Source of the DNA: a virus
Reading direction: 5' to 3' (one strand)
Virus record (IMG/VR): IMGVR_UViG_3300029987_000017
Span: 1 to 39,384 of that record
DNA: 39,384 nucleotides
The translations under genes and the position numbers were made by a program. The notes under the pieces are model-generated. The model did not search any database. It had not been told where the DNA came from and worked only from the letters and a program-made list of their open reading frames with translations. Below are positions 21,574 through 29,751 of the stretch, in pieces (position 1 is the stretch's first letter; the number at the start of each line of letters is the position of its first letter).

Positions 21574-21768
21574 ATGGCAAATAATAAGAATAAGAAAAAG
21601 GTTGTAATTGATTTTACAAAGAGAGTGAAGGAAAGTAAAAAGACTTTATTATTGGATGTTAACTTACATGAGTTAGAAAATAATATAGTAGATGGTTTGT
21701 ATGAATACTCAGGAAGAATCGTTAAAAAATTCGGGAAAAGCTATTATGAAGTTAAGAACAAAAAGTAA
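21574..21768 (+). CDS. Small basic protein, 64 aa
   Basis: ATG follows AAGGAATGTTAAA, a weaker site. The 64-residue product is very basic at the N-terminus (MANNKNKKKVVIDFTKRVKE), with an alpha/beta middle and a lysine-rich tail. A DNA- or RNA-binding role is possible from charge alone. The strong promoter upstream suggests high early expression. Confidence 0.65.
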   Translation: MANNKNKKKVVIDFTKRVKESKKTLLLDVNLHELENNIVDGLYEYSGRIVKKFGKSYYEVKNKK

Positions 21769-21866
21769 TTAGTTAGTAAGAAGATCGCATTACATATAAT
21801 ATTAAATTGAGGAACAAAAGATAAATTAAAAGAAAATGAGAAAGATATATAAGGAGAAATGAAAAT

Positions 21867-22145
21867 ATGACAATGTGTAGTGGAGAATTTCTTCAAGAGA
21901 GAATTGAAGAGTTCTGTAATAAGTATAGTCAAGATCAAGCATACATATGGCAAGTAATTAATAGAATACATACAAGAAATTATGGAAGAAACATCATGTG
22001 GGAGAAACAAAAAGAAGAACAGGAAAATAACTTAGGCGACATACCAATGAGTCAAGCTTTTGCTAAAGAGGTATTGGTACATAATGTTATATACATATTA
22101 AAAGGTTTAGAAAATTGTTGTGAGAATGGTTGGGAATTTGAATAA
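21867..22145 (+). CDS. Hypothetical helical protein, 92 aa
   Basis: ATG follows AAGGAGAAATGAAAAT. The N-terminus has FLQERIEEFCNKYS and the centre has IHTRNYGRNIMWEKQ; mostly helical with a hydrophobic C-terminal helix (FAKEVLVHNVIYILKG). No family recognised. Confidence 0.65.
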   Translation: MTMCSGEFLQERIEEFCNKYSQDQAYIWQVINRIHTRNYGRNIMWEKQKEEQENNLGDIPMSQAFAKEVLVHNVIYILKGLENCCENGWEFE

Positions 22146-22184
22146 AGCAAATAAATTAAATTAATTATGAGGGGATAGGATTTT

Positions 22185-22769
22185 ATGAATACTGAACAAG
22201 AAGAAAAATTAAAAGATTATGCAAGTCAACATATTGACGACTTAGAAATAATAGATCGAAAAACTGTTAGAATAAATGAACTAAAAGAAGAATTAAAACA
22301 CTATAAAAAAGAAACCGAGGAACTAAGAAAAATCAATGAAGCATCAGAAAGAGAAAATGAAGATTTACAAAATAATTCAATTAAATATTATAATGAAAGT
22401 AGACAACTAAGAGATGAATTAGAAAATATTAAATTAGTCTCAAAAGTAGACAAACAACATAATTTTAGTAACAATAGTATAATACTTGAACAATATGGAG
22501 AAATTGAAAAACTTAAAACAGATATAAAAAATTTAAATGAGGAAATTACTAATGTCACAATTTTAAAAGAAGAGATAAAAAAACATATCATAAATAATCA
22601 AGCTTTAAATTGTCAAATAAATGATAACTATAATAAAATTTCTAACATCGAAATAAAACTTATAGAATCAAAAAGCAACAATGATACACTGCAATATACT
22701 ATAGAAGAATTAAAAGAAATAATCAATAATTTAACAGATATAGTTAAAAGAACTACAAACTTGGTGTGA
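22185..22769 (+). CDS. Coiled-coil protein, 194 aa
   Basis: ATG follows GAGGGGATAGG. Nearly all of residues 3-190 have heptad patterns with Leu/Ile and Glu/Lys, as in EELKHYKKETEELRKINEA and IEKLKTDIKNLNEEI, so it should form a long parallel or antiparallel coiled coil. No globular domain is seen. Structural or scaffolding roles are inference. Confidence 0.8.
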   Translation: MNTEQEEKLKDYASQHIDDLEIIDRKTVRINELKEELKHYKKETEELRKINEASERENEDLQNNSIKYYNESRQLRDELENIKLVSKVDKQHNFSNNSIILEQYGEIEKLKTDIKNLNEEITNVTILKEEIKKHIINNQALNCQINDNYNKISNIEIKLIESKSNNDTLQYTIEELKEIINNLTDIVKRTTNLV

Positions 22770-22825
22770 AAATGGAAGTAAATGGAAATTTTAAAAGGAA
22801 ATAAATAAATAAAGGAGAGAATGAA

Positions 22826-23542
22826 ATGAATTTAGAAAATAGTTTAAAAGATTGTATATCAAAAGAATTAGAAAAGGGTGTAATAGAAAAGGTAATAGCT
22901 CAAAAATTAGAAGAGAGTGTAACTAAGGCACTTGAAGATATGTTTGGCTGGAATGGGGAAGTTAAAAAAGTTATAGAATCAAAGGTAAAAGCAGTAATGA
23001 TACCTTATTTAGAAAACTATGATTATAGCAAATACATATCAAAATTAGATAGTGTTTTAGTAGATGTATTAAAGAACTCAGCATTAGAAAATAAAAATAT
23101 GTTAGAGAATTTTAAAGAGTTAATGACAACAGAAAACATTCCGAACAAAATAGCTGTTACAGACATTTATAAAAAGTGGCAGGAATATTGTGAAAAAGAA
23201 ATAGATAAAGATAAAATTGATAATTATGACTATGAAGGTGGATATATAAATACAAGCTTAGGTGCAGAACTTGTAAATAGTGATTGGAGTGACTATGAAA
23301 ACTATATTGTTACATTTACCTGCGAAGAAGATGAAGAACTAAATGTAGAGTTCATGATTACTCGATGGAAGAAGTATGATAAAGAATTTAGATTAGAATG
23401 GAAAAAGACAAGTGATCTAAAATCATTAAGATACTTAAAGAAGTTTGATATGTATATGATGAATATAAATCAAACATATTCAAAAATAGAACTAGATGAA
23501 GAATATAGTAACGATGAAGTGTTTATTGAATATCAAGAATAA
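22826..23542 (+). CDS. Conserved phage protein, 238 aa
   Basis: ATG follows AAAGGAGAGAATGA. The N-terminal half is helical; the segment DMFGWNGEVKKVIESKVKAV, plus PYLENYDYSKYISKLD, belongs to a family of phage proteins I recognise as uncharacterised. The C-terminal half is beta-rich and acidic (NYIVTFTCEEDEELNVEF). No enzyme motif is seen. Lies after a coiled-coil gene. Confidence 0.75.
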   Translation: MNLENSLKDCISKELEKGVIEKVIAQKLEESVTKALEDMFGWNGEVKKVIESKVKAVMIPYLENYDYSKYISKLDSVLVDVLKNSALENKNMLENFKELMTTENIPNKIAVTDIYKKWQEYCEKEIDKDKIDNYDYEGGYINTSLGAELVNSDWSDYENYIVTFTCEEDEELNVEFMITRWKKYDKEFRLEWKKTSDLKSLRYLKKFDMYMMNINQTYSKIELDEEYSNDEVFIEYQE

Positions 23543-23623
23543 AAAAGTTGTTCAAATCTTGATTTTAAAAGAATGCTAATAAATTAATATAAAAAACAAT
23601 GAAATAAAGGAGAATAAATAATT

Positions 23624-23944
23624 ATGAAAAATTATGCGTGTGAAAAATGTGGAAGTATGGATTTGTTTATAAAGTCAAATGGAAGTCAAACAGGATTATA
23701 TTGTAATGTCTGTGGTAAATGGATTAAGTGGGTTAGTAAATCAGAATTACCTTTGGTTGAAAAGTTTATAGAAGAACAAAAGAAAGATATTTCCATTGCT
23801 TATTCAACTAATATACAAATGATAGCTAAATATCCTGAGATGCAATTAGATGAACTATTTACAAATTGGAGTCAAGATGTTAATCCTTATGCATTTGAAG
23901 AAGAAATAGTTGAAAGATTTATAGAATGGATGAAAAGACAATAA
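23624..23944 (+). CDS. Zinc-ribbon protein, 106 aa
   Basis: The N-terminus has a four-cysteine ribbon: CEKCGS near residues 5-10 and CNVCGKWIKW about 20 residues on, the classic treble of phage zinc proteins. The C-terminal part is helical and acidic. ATG is preceded by AAAGGAGAATAAATAATT. Function unknown. Confidence 0.7.
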   Translation: MKNYACEKCGSMDLFIKSNGSQTGLYCNVCGKWIKWVSKSELPLVEKFIEEQKKDISIAYSTNIQMIAKYPEMQLDELFTNWSQDVNPYAFEEEIVERFIEWMKRQ

Positions 23945-23997
23945 ATAAATTATTAATAAATTAAAATAAATAATATAATTTAAAGGGGATATATAAA

Positions 23998-24381
23998 ATG
24001 AGTAGATGTGCAGAATTTAAAGATTTAATAGGAAAGATATTAACTAATATTGAAGTTTCAAAAGAAAAAGATGAAATGATGTTTTATACTAATGAGGGTA
24101 TTACATATAAAATGTATCATTGGCAAGATTGTTGTGAAAGTGTAACTATAGATGATATAAATGGGAATTTAGACGATTTAATTGGAACACCTATAGAAAT
24201 GGCTGAAGAATCAACTAGTTTAGATAATCCTAAAGATGAAGAATGGAATGAAAGTTTTACATGGACATTTTATAAATTAGCTACTGTCAAAGGATATGTT
24301 GATATTAAATGGTATGGTGAGTCAAATGGATATTATTCTGAAGGTGTAGACTTTGAATTATTAGAAGAAGGAGAAATGTAA
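23998..24381 (+). CDS. DUF7448-like phage protein
   Basis: The core YHWQDCCESVTIDDINGNLDD near residues 40-60, then LIGTPIEMAEE, fits the phage domain I recall as DUF7448. The C-terminal half has a W-T-F-Y strand and a VDIKWYGESNGYYSEGV segment, also typical. ATG is preceded by AAAGGGGATATA. Role unknown. Followed after 2 bases by another conserved phage gene. Confidence 0.7.
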   Translation: MSRCAEFKDLIGKILTNIEVSKEKDEMMFYTNEGITYKMYHWQDCCESVTIDDINGNLDDLIGTPIEMAEESTSLDNPKDEEWNESFTWTFYKLATVKGYVDIKWYGESNGYYSEGVDFELLEEGEM

Positions 24382-24383
24382 TT

Positions 24384-24806
24384 ATGAAAAATTATAAAGT
24401 AGAAAAAGATTTTATTGTAGATGGTTTTAGATGCGTTATTTTAGGTATTTATATGGGGCATAGATGTGGTTACATAGCAATTCCAAAAGGACATAAATTA
24501 TATGGTAAAGATTATGATGAGATTGATATTTCTGTACATGGTGGTTTAACTTATGCTGAATACTCAGAGAATAGTTATCCAGTAGAATGCGAAGAACCTG
24601 TTTATTGGATAGGATTTGATTGTGCTCATGCTGGTGATGGTAAAGACTTCGAATTAATTAAATCTTTTTTGGGAAAAAATGATGATGTACAAATGATATT
24701 AGATATCGAAGCAATATATCCTATGCGTGGGATAATTAGAACTTTAGAATATGTTGAAAATGAATTAATTGATGTTGTAAGACAATTAAAGGAAGGTGAA
24801 TTTTAA
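24384..24806 (+). CDS. Conserved phage protein, 140 aa
   Basis: ATG lies 2 bases after the preceding stop. The sequence has GHRCGYIAIPKGHKLYGKDY, HGGLTYAEYS and GFDCAHAGD, a conserved block seen in many phage hypotheticals. The histidines, cysteine and aspartates could bind metal, but no function is established. Its TAA overlaps the ATG of the next gene, so they are coupled. Confidence 0.8.
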   Translation: MKNYKVEKDFIVDGFRCVILGIYMGHRCGYIAIPKGHKLYGKDYDEIDISVHGGLTYAEYSENSYPVECEEPVYWIGFDCAHAGDGKDFELIKSFLGKNDDVQMILDIEAIYPMRGIIRTLEYVENELIDVVRQLKEGEF

Positions 24807-25135
24807 TGTTTTATACATATGACCAAAATAATAGTGGTGGATATTTTATAGAAAATGAGAATGTAAGAGAATATTTAATTATTGAGGCAGACAACGTTCA
24901 TGAAGCAAATAGTAAAATGTTTGATATAACTGAAGATTATAGTGAATTTTGTGAATGTTGTGGTGCTAGATGGGATGTTATTTATGGAAGTGATAGTGAA
25001 GGAAAAGAAGAACCAATGATTTATAGTACACCCGTAGATGAAGTAGAAAAAGAAATGTTTAGAAATAGTTGCATTATTTATTATAAAAACGGAGATAAAA
25101 GAATAGTTGAATTTAAAGAAAGCGAAGATAAATGA
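24806..25135 (+). CDS. DUF7296-like phage protein with CxCCG
   Basis: ATG overlaps the preceding stop by one base. N-terminal FYTYDQNNSGGYF, then LIIEADNVHEANSKM and the cysteine cluster CECCGARWDV near residues 51-60 fit a phage family I recall as DUF7296. The cysteines suggest a bound metal. It and the previous two genes form a conserved phage cassette. Confidence 0.75.
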   Translation: MFYTYDQNNSGGYFIENENVREYLIIEADNVHEANSKMFDITEDYSEFCECCGARWDVIYGSDSEGKEEPMIYSTPVDEVEKEMFRNSCIIYYKNGDKRIVEFKESEDK

Positions 25136-25196
25136 TTAACTTAAAATAATGTTTTTAAAAGGAAATTAATAAATACGAAGGAGAAATATAAAGTAT

Positions 25197-25895
25197 ATGA
25201 TTTATAAAGTATGTTACACATGTAACGAGAAGATACCTGCTACAGCAGAATATTTTGATAGAAATAAAAATTGTAAAGATGGTTTAAGCCCAAACTGTAA
25301 AAAATGTACAAAAGAATATAATGCTAAAAGATATCAAGAAAAGAAGGATAAAATAAAAGCACAAACCAAAGAATATTATAAAAGTAATAAAGAAAAAATT
25401 AAACCATTTTTCAAAGAAAATAAGCGAAGATATTACGAAAAAAATATAGAAGAATATAAATTAGAGTCTATTAAATGGAGAGAAGAACATACAGAATATT
25501 TCAGAGAATATCATAAAAATTATCGCATGGAAAATCCTGATAAATGGGATGTGATAGTAAAAAGAAGAAAAGATAGAGTAGATAATCTGCCATATACTTT
25601 AACAGAGGAACAATGGGAATACATAAAGAATAAATTTGATAATAAATGTTGTTATTGTGGCGAAGACTTACCAATAACACACGATCATTTCATTCCAGTT
25701 ATAAAAGGTGGAGGATACACTTTAGATAATATAGTTCCAGCATGTAAAAGATGTAATTCTAAGAAACATGACGGAGACTTTTTAGAATGGTATCCAAAAC
25801 AAGATTTTTATAGTAAAGAAAGAGTAGATATTTTATTAAATCATTTAGAGAATATTGAACTTGAATGGGACAAAAATAATATAAATGAAATATGA
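25197..25895 (+). CDS. HNH endonuclease with N-terminal zinc finger
   Basis: Residues 150-195 form the HNH nuclease core: CCYCGEDLPITHDHFIPV, then GGYTLDN and CKRCNSKK, with zinc cysteines around the D-H-x-x-P catalytic strand. The N-terminus has CYTCNEK and a second pair CKKCTKEYN (treble-clef) followed by a very basic helix, typical of free-standing homing endonucleases or phage mobility enzymes. It probably nicks DNA at phage sites. ATG follows AAGGAGAAATATAAAGT. The length of 232 residues is typical. Confidence 0.85.
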   Translation: MIYKVCYTCNEKIPATAEYFDRNKNCKDGLSPNCKKCTKEYNAKRYQEKKDKIKAQTKEYYKSNKEKIKPFFKENKRRYYEKNIEEYKLESIKWREEHTEYFREYHKNYRMENPDKWDVIVKRRKDRVDNLPYTLTEEQWEYIKNKFDNKCCYCGEDLPITHDHFIPVIKGGGYTLDNIVPACKRCNSKKHDGDFLEWYPKQDFYSKERVDILLNHLENIELEWDKNNINEI

Positions 25896-25924
25896 TGACA
25901 AATTAAAGGGAGTTGAAATAAAAA

Positions 25925-26197
25925 ATGATGAATAAATTATATTTTGATAATAGTCTTGATATGCCAAATATGAACAAGCTTATTATATTAGCAAAAGCTA
26001 TTTCAGATCAAGGTTATGAAATCAATGAGATAAAAAGTACCCAAGATTATAATGTAAATATGTCTTTTTTCAGAGATGATTTTGATGGAATAGTCTCTTA
26101 TGAGAATGGTGGAAATTTAACATTACAATTATCAGATAATGAAGAATGTATTAAATTATTTACATTAATTAAGAATAAAATAGTGGATCTAAAATAA
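25925..26197 (+). CDS. Hypothetical protein, 90 aa
   Basis: Two ATGs (25925, 25928) follow AAAGGGAG by 11-14 bases, a loose fit. The product (MNKLYFDNSLDMPNMNKLIILAKA) looks alpha/beta with a short acidic hairpin (DDFDGIVSYENGGNLTLQL). No family recognised. Confidence 0.6.
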   Translation: MMNKLYFDNSLDMPNMNKLIILAKAISDQGYEINEIKSTQDYNVNMSFFRDDFDGIVSYENGGNLTLQLSDNEECIKLFTLIKNKIVDLK

Positions 26198-26227
26198 TAT
26201 TTTAAATTAATAAGGGAAGTGAATTAA

Positions 26228-26329
26228 ATGTGGTGGGAATATTTCTTAGCTTGGTTCATAGGGTTTGTTATGGGTGGTATAGTATGGTTTGAAATATATT
26301 ATAGAGTAAAAAATAAAGAGGAGAAGTGA
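26228..26329 (+). CDS. 33-aa single-pass membrane protein
   Basis: ATG follows AAGGGAAGTGAATTAA. The 33-residue product has a hydrophobic aromatic segment, residues 2-20 (WWEYFLAWFIGFVMGGIVW), then charged FEIYYRVKNKEEK. It is a small membrane protein of unknown role. Confidence 0.55.
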   Translation: MWWEYFLAWFIGFVMGGIVWFEIYYRVKNKEEK

Positions 26330-26335
26330 TAATTA

Positions 26336-26530
26336 ATGTTTGAGAATAAAAGAATACCAAACCCAAAGTTACATTTTAAACTAGAATTTGATATTAAAAC
26401 AGATGAAGATAATTTACTTAATGTACTAGAGAAGATACAGAAGATTATTAATGAAGAATTTAATAAAGTTAATTTAGTAGCAGAAGTAATGCCAACTATA
26501 ACTAAGTTAGATATACCTATAAGACAATAA
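26336..26530 (+). CDS. Hypothetical small protein, 64 aa
   Basis: The ribosome-binding site GAGGAG lies inside the end of the 33-aa gene, 11 bases upstream of ATG. The sequence has a beta-alpha-beta order (PKLHFKLEFDI, a helix from residue 23, then VAEVMPTITKLDI). No family recognised. Confidence 0.6.
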   Translation: MFENKRIPNPKLHFKLEFDIKTDEDNLLNVLEKIQKIINEEFNKVNLVAEVMPTITKLDIPIRQ

Positions 26531-26563
26531 TATAATGGGAGAAAAATTAGGAGGAATAAAGAA

Positions 26564-26797
26564 ATGAAAATTAAATACAAATTAGATTATATAATAGATG
26601 CAATATTAGATATTAATGAAAACGACTTAACAGAAGAAGCGTTAACTGCAATTAAGAATAGAGAACCTTTTGTAACTGATAAAGATAGAGAAGATCTAAT
26701 TGAAGGTTTAGCATTTAAGATGGGGATTAAGCCTAGTGAAATTAAAATCGAAAATGAAGATATTAGAGTTATAGAAGAAGTTGAGGAGGAGAAATAA
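26564..26797 (+). CDS. Hypothetical small acidic protein, 77 aa
   Basis: ATG follows TTAGGAGGAATAAAGAA. Acidic at both ends (VIEEVEEEK) with a helical middle. Its stop overlaps the ATG of the DUF5662 gene by one base (TAATG), which indicates translational coupling. No family recognised. Confidence 0.65.
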   Translation: MKIKYKLDYIIDAILDINENDLTEEALTAIKNREPFVTDKDREDLIEGLAFKMGIKPSEIKIENEDIRVIEEVEEEK

Positions 26798-27519
26798 TGT
26801 ATTATGAATATTTAAAATATGTACTAGAACATAAGAAAAATGTATTTATTGAATGTATGATTGTAAGTAAAGGATACTGGAATGAAAAATATGATAAAAG
26901 TAATAATAGGAGAATAGCTAGGGAACTATTTGTCCATGCTTTTACACATGATTTAAGTAAATTTAGTTCTAAGGAATTTAAGCCTTATGCTTGGAAGTTC
27001 TATGGTGGAAAACAAGCTTCAAGAAAATTATTAGAATTAACTGGAATGAGTGATAAGTGTATTTCACAAGAAGATGTAGAAGAACAGTTTAATAAAGCAT
27101 GGGAACATCATTATAAATCTAACTCTCATCATCCTGAGCAGTGGGAATTATTAAACATGCCTATGAAATATATAAGACAGATGGTCGTTGATTTAAAGGC
27201 TATGTCTAGAAAATTTGGTGGAACTGCCCAAGAATACTATCTACAGAATTATTATAAGTGGGATATGACTCATGAAACTAGACATAGAGTAGAAATAGGA
27301 TTAGATTTAATAAAAGAATATAATGACCCTATTTGTGAATGTAATGAAGAGTATTATATGAACATAGATGAACTAATAAAACAAAGTGAAGAACATTTAG
27401 AAAGAACAGGAAGTATTTATAAAGAAAATGTAAAAGATAATATAAATGACTTTTTAAAACATGCTTGTGAGGAGTATGGTATAGATATTTATGATTTAGT
27501 GAAAGGAGCTAAGAGATAA
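26797..27519 (+). CDS. DUF5662-family protein
   Basis: The sequence carries the DUF5662 pattern: FTHDLSKFSSKEFKPYAW near residue 50, the AWEHHYKSNSHHPEQWE block, and PMKYIRQMVVDLKAMSRKFG. The histidine/aspartate spacing (H-D ... H-H ... H-H-P) is reminiscent of an HD-like metal-dependent hydrolase, though DUF5662 has no assigned reaction. ATG overlaps the upstream stop. The C-terminal 60 residues are acidic and less conserved. Length 240 residues. Confidence 0.8.
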   Translation: MYYEYLKYVLEHKKNVFIECMIVSKGYWNEKYDKSNNRRIARELFVHAFTHDLSKFSSKEFKPYAWKFYGGKQASRKLLELTGMSDKCISQEDVEEQFNKAWEHHYKSNSHHPEQWELLNMPMKYIRQMVVDLKAMSRKFGGTAQEYYLQNYYKWDMTHETRHRVEIGLDLIKEYNDPICECNEEYYMNIDELIKQSEEHLERTGSIYKENVKDNINDFLKHACEEYGIDIYDLVKGAKR

Positions 27520-27520
27520 T

Positions 27521-27733
27521 ATGACTACGCTGATATGTAAAGAAACAATCGAAGCCGAACCAACTGACGATATAATTTTCACAAAGGATAGGCATTATAA
27601 AATGCACTACGTAGAAAATAGATGGACTAAAATAAAAGGGTTTATAGGCTATACTTTTGACGATGAAAAATTAAAAAGATGGATGAGTGAAGATTTTAAA
27701 GAGAAATATTTCGAAGAATCATATTTATTATAA
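27521..27733 (+). CDS. Hypothetical small protein, 70 aa
   Basis: ATG starts one base after the DUF5662 stop; AAAGGAG is within that gene. The 70-residue product has a beta-rich start (MTTLICKETIEAEPTDD) and an acidic tail. No motif recognised. Probably co-translated with DUF5662. Confidence 0.6.
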   Translation: MTTLICKETIEAEPTDDIIFTKDRHYKMHYVENRWTKIKGFIGYTFDDEKLKRWMSEDFKEKYFEESYLL

Positions 27734-27846
27734 ATAAAGAATGAGGCTATAAGACACTTTACAGACTTGGACAAGCAAGTAAAATATTAGTTTTATTTGG
27801 TTATTAATAAATTATATTAAACGAATAATGTAAAGGAAGTGAAAAA

Positions 27847-28749
27847 GTGAATGTATTAAGTTTGTTTAATGGAATAAGTTGTGGAAGAGTAGTATTAGAA
27901 AAAGCACAGATTGAAGTAGATAATTATTATTCAAGTGAGATTGATAAAGATGCAATGTTAATAGCTGATAAAAATTATCCACAAGATGTTAAAAATAAAT
28001 TAGGAGACGTTACTGAGTGGAAAAATTGGAACTTGCCCAAAATTGATTTAATATTAGCAGGAAGTCCATGTCAAGGATTTTCAAGAATAGGGAATGGATT
28101 GAATTTTGAACATAAACAAAGTAAATTATTTTTTGAATTTATTAATATCTTGAATTGGATAAAAGAAAATAATAATCCCAATGTTAAATTTTTATTAGAG
28201 AATGTGAAAATGAAACAAGAATGGATTGAGGTAATTAATGACTACATAGGAATTAAAGGTAAGCTTATAAATTCAAATTTATTTTCAGCACAAAATAGAG
28301 AGCGTTATTATTGGACAAACATAGAATACATACAAAATATAAATGATAAAGAAATATACATAGATGATATTATAGAGAAGCAAAAGGTTGAGGAAGGACA
28401 TTATTGCAAAGAGCATCAATTATTACATGCTGATGTTTGTAGAGAAGTCTCATGTAAATGGTCAAAAGGAACTCCTATATATGATTTCTACAATAAGAGT
28501 ATAAAGTATGGTAAATCAAATACTGTAGTTCCTCATTGCTTTAGAAGAGATAGATCAGCACCAAATATAATTAAAGATGATTACGGATTAAGAAGATTCA
28601 CAGAAATTGAGTGTGAAAGGCTACAAGGATTACCAGACAATTACACAAATGTAAAAGGGGTTTCATGTGGTAATAGATATAAAGCCATAGGGAACGGATG
28701 GAATATTGATACAATTGTACATATTATTAAAGAATTAAAAATAAATTAA
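27847..28749 (+). CDS. DNA (cytosine-5) methyltransferase, first of three
   Basis: Transfers methyl from S-adenosylmethionine to C5 of cytosine. Motif I is LFNGISCG, motif IV is GSPCQGFS with catalytic C75, motif VI is ENV at 118-120, and motif VIII is SAQNRERYYW. The target domain is followed by motif IX (RRFTEIECERLQGLP) and motif X (AIGNGWNIDTIV). The DNMT3-like FNGISCG start differs from the usual FSGIG. A GTG start follows AAAGGAAG. It forms a cassette with two more methyltransferases. Target site not predictable by eye. Confidence 0.95.
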   Translation: MNVLSLFNGISCGRVVLEKAQIEVDNYYSSEIDKDAMLIADKNYPQDVKNKLGDVTEWKNWNLPKIDLILAGSPCQGFSRIGNGLNFEHKQSKLFFEFINILNWIKENNNPNVKFLLENVKMKQEWIEVINDYIGIKGKLINSNLFSAQNRERYYWTNIEYIQNINDKEIYIDDIIEKQKVEEGHYCKEHQLLHADVCREVSCKWSKGTPIYDFYNKSIKYGKSNTVVPHCFRRDRSAPNIIKDDYGLRRFTEIECERLQGLPDNYTNVKGVSCGNRYKAIGNGWNIDTIVHIIKELKIN

Positions 28750-28777
28750 ATACATAAAAAGAAAGGAAGTTAAAAGA

Positions 28778-29740
28778 ATGGAAAAGAAAAAGTATTTTGA
28801 ATTATTTGCAGGAACAGGAATTGGAGGTATTGCGTTAGATAATATAGGTTGTGAAAATATAGGATATTCTGAATTTGATAAGTTTGCAATTAAAAACTAT
28901 AAAGCTAATTTCCCTAATAGAATTAATTATGGAGATATTACAAAAATTAACGAAAAAGAATTGCCAAATTTTGATATTTTAATTGGTGGATCACCTTGTA
29001 CTCAAGTTTCTATGATGTCTAAAACATGGTCGGAAGATAACAAAGTTAAGGGTTTAAAAGGTGAAGAAAGTTGCTTGTTCTTTGATTACATGAGAATATT
29101 AAATGAAAAATTACCTAGCTGGTTCATATTTGAAAATGTTAGAAATTTATCTAGTAGTAATAATGGAGAAGATTTTAAGGTAGTTATAGAAATGATGCAA
29201 GAAAATTATAATATAAAATATCAATTAATAAATACATCAGAATTTGGAATTCCACATTCAAGAAGAAGATGGTATATAATAGGTCAAAGAAAAGACTTAG
29301 GTGAATTTAATTTTGAATTTCCAAAGCCAGTAGAACTAAAATTAACAATGCAAGATTTATTAGAACCTAGTGTTGATGATAAATATTATTTAACTCAAAA
29401 AATGTATGATTGTATAATGAGTCCCGGAACAAAAGGTTGGATTAGTGGCAAGATGGAGATTAATTTACCTATAGCTAGAACGTTGACTTCAACAATGCAC
29501 AAGATGCATAGAGCTGATACTGATAATTACATATCTACAGAATACAAACCAGTAAACAAAACTAATGTTAGAAGGTTAACTCCTATAGAATGCTTAAAAC
29601 TTCAAGGATTACCTGATACATATAGAATAGTTATTAGTGACACACAAGCATATAGAATGATGGGTAATGCTATGAGTTTAAACGTAGTACAAGCAATTGC
29701 AGATAAATTAAAAGAATACATAGAAAATAATTTCAACTAA
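28778..29740 (+). CDS. DNA (cytosine-5) methyltransferase, second of three
   Basis: Motif I is ELFAGTGIGG, motif IV is GGSPCTQVS with catalytic C74 (T instead of the usual Q after PC), motif VI is ENV at 119-121, motif VIII includes SEFGIPHSRRRWYIIG, and motif IX is RRLTPIECLKLQGLP. Motif X is YRMMGNAMSLNVVQ. This one is more like HhaI-type bacterial enzymes than its neighbours. ATG follows AAGGAAG. The length of 320 residues is near the family minimum. No cognate endonuclease is adjacent. Confidence 0.95.
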   Translation: MEKKKYFELFAGTGIGGIALDNIGCENIGYSEFDKFAIKNYKANFPNRINYGDITKINEKELPNFDILIGGSPCTQVSMMSKTWSEDNKVKGLKGEESCLFFDYMRILNEKLPSWFIFENVRNLSSSNNGEDFKVVIEMMQENYNIKYQLINTSEFGIPHSRRRWYIIGQRKDLGEFNFEFPKPVELKLTMQDLLEPSVDDKYYLTQKMYDCIMSPGTKGWISGKMEINLPIARTLTSTMHKMHRADTDNYISTEYKPVNKTNVRRLTPIECLKLQGLPDTYRIVISDTQAYRMMGNAMSLNVVQAIADKLKEYIENNFN

Positions 29741-29751
29741 GGAGAAAATAT

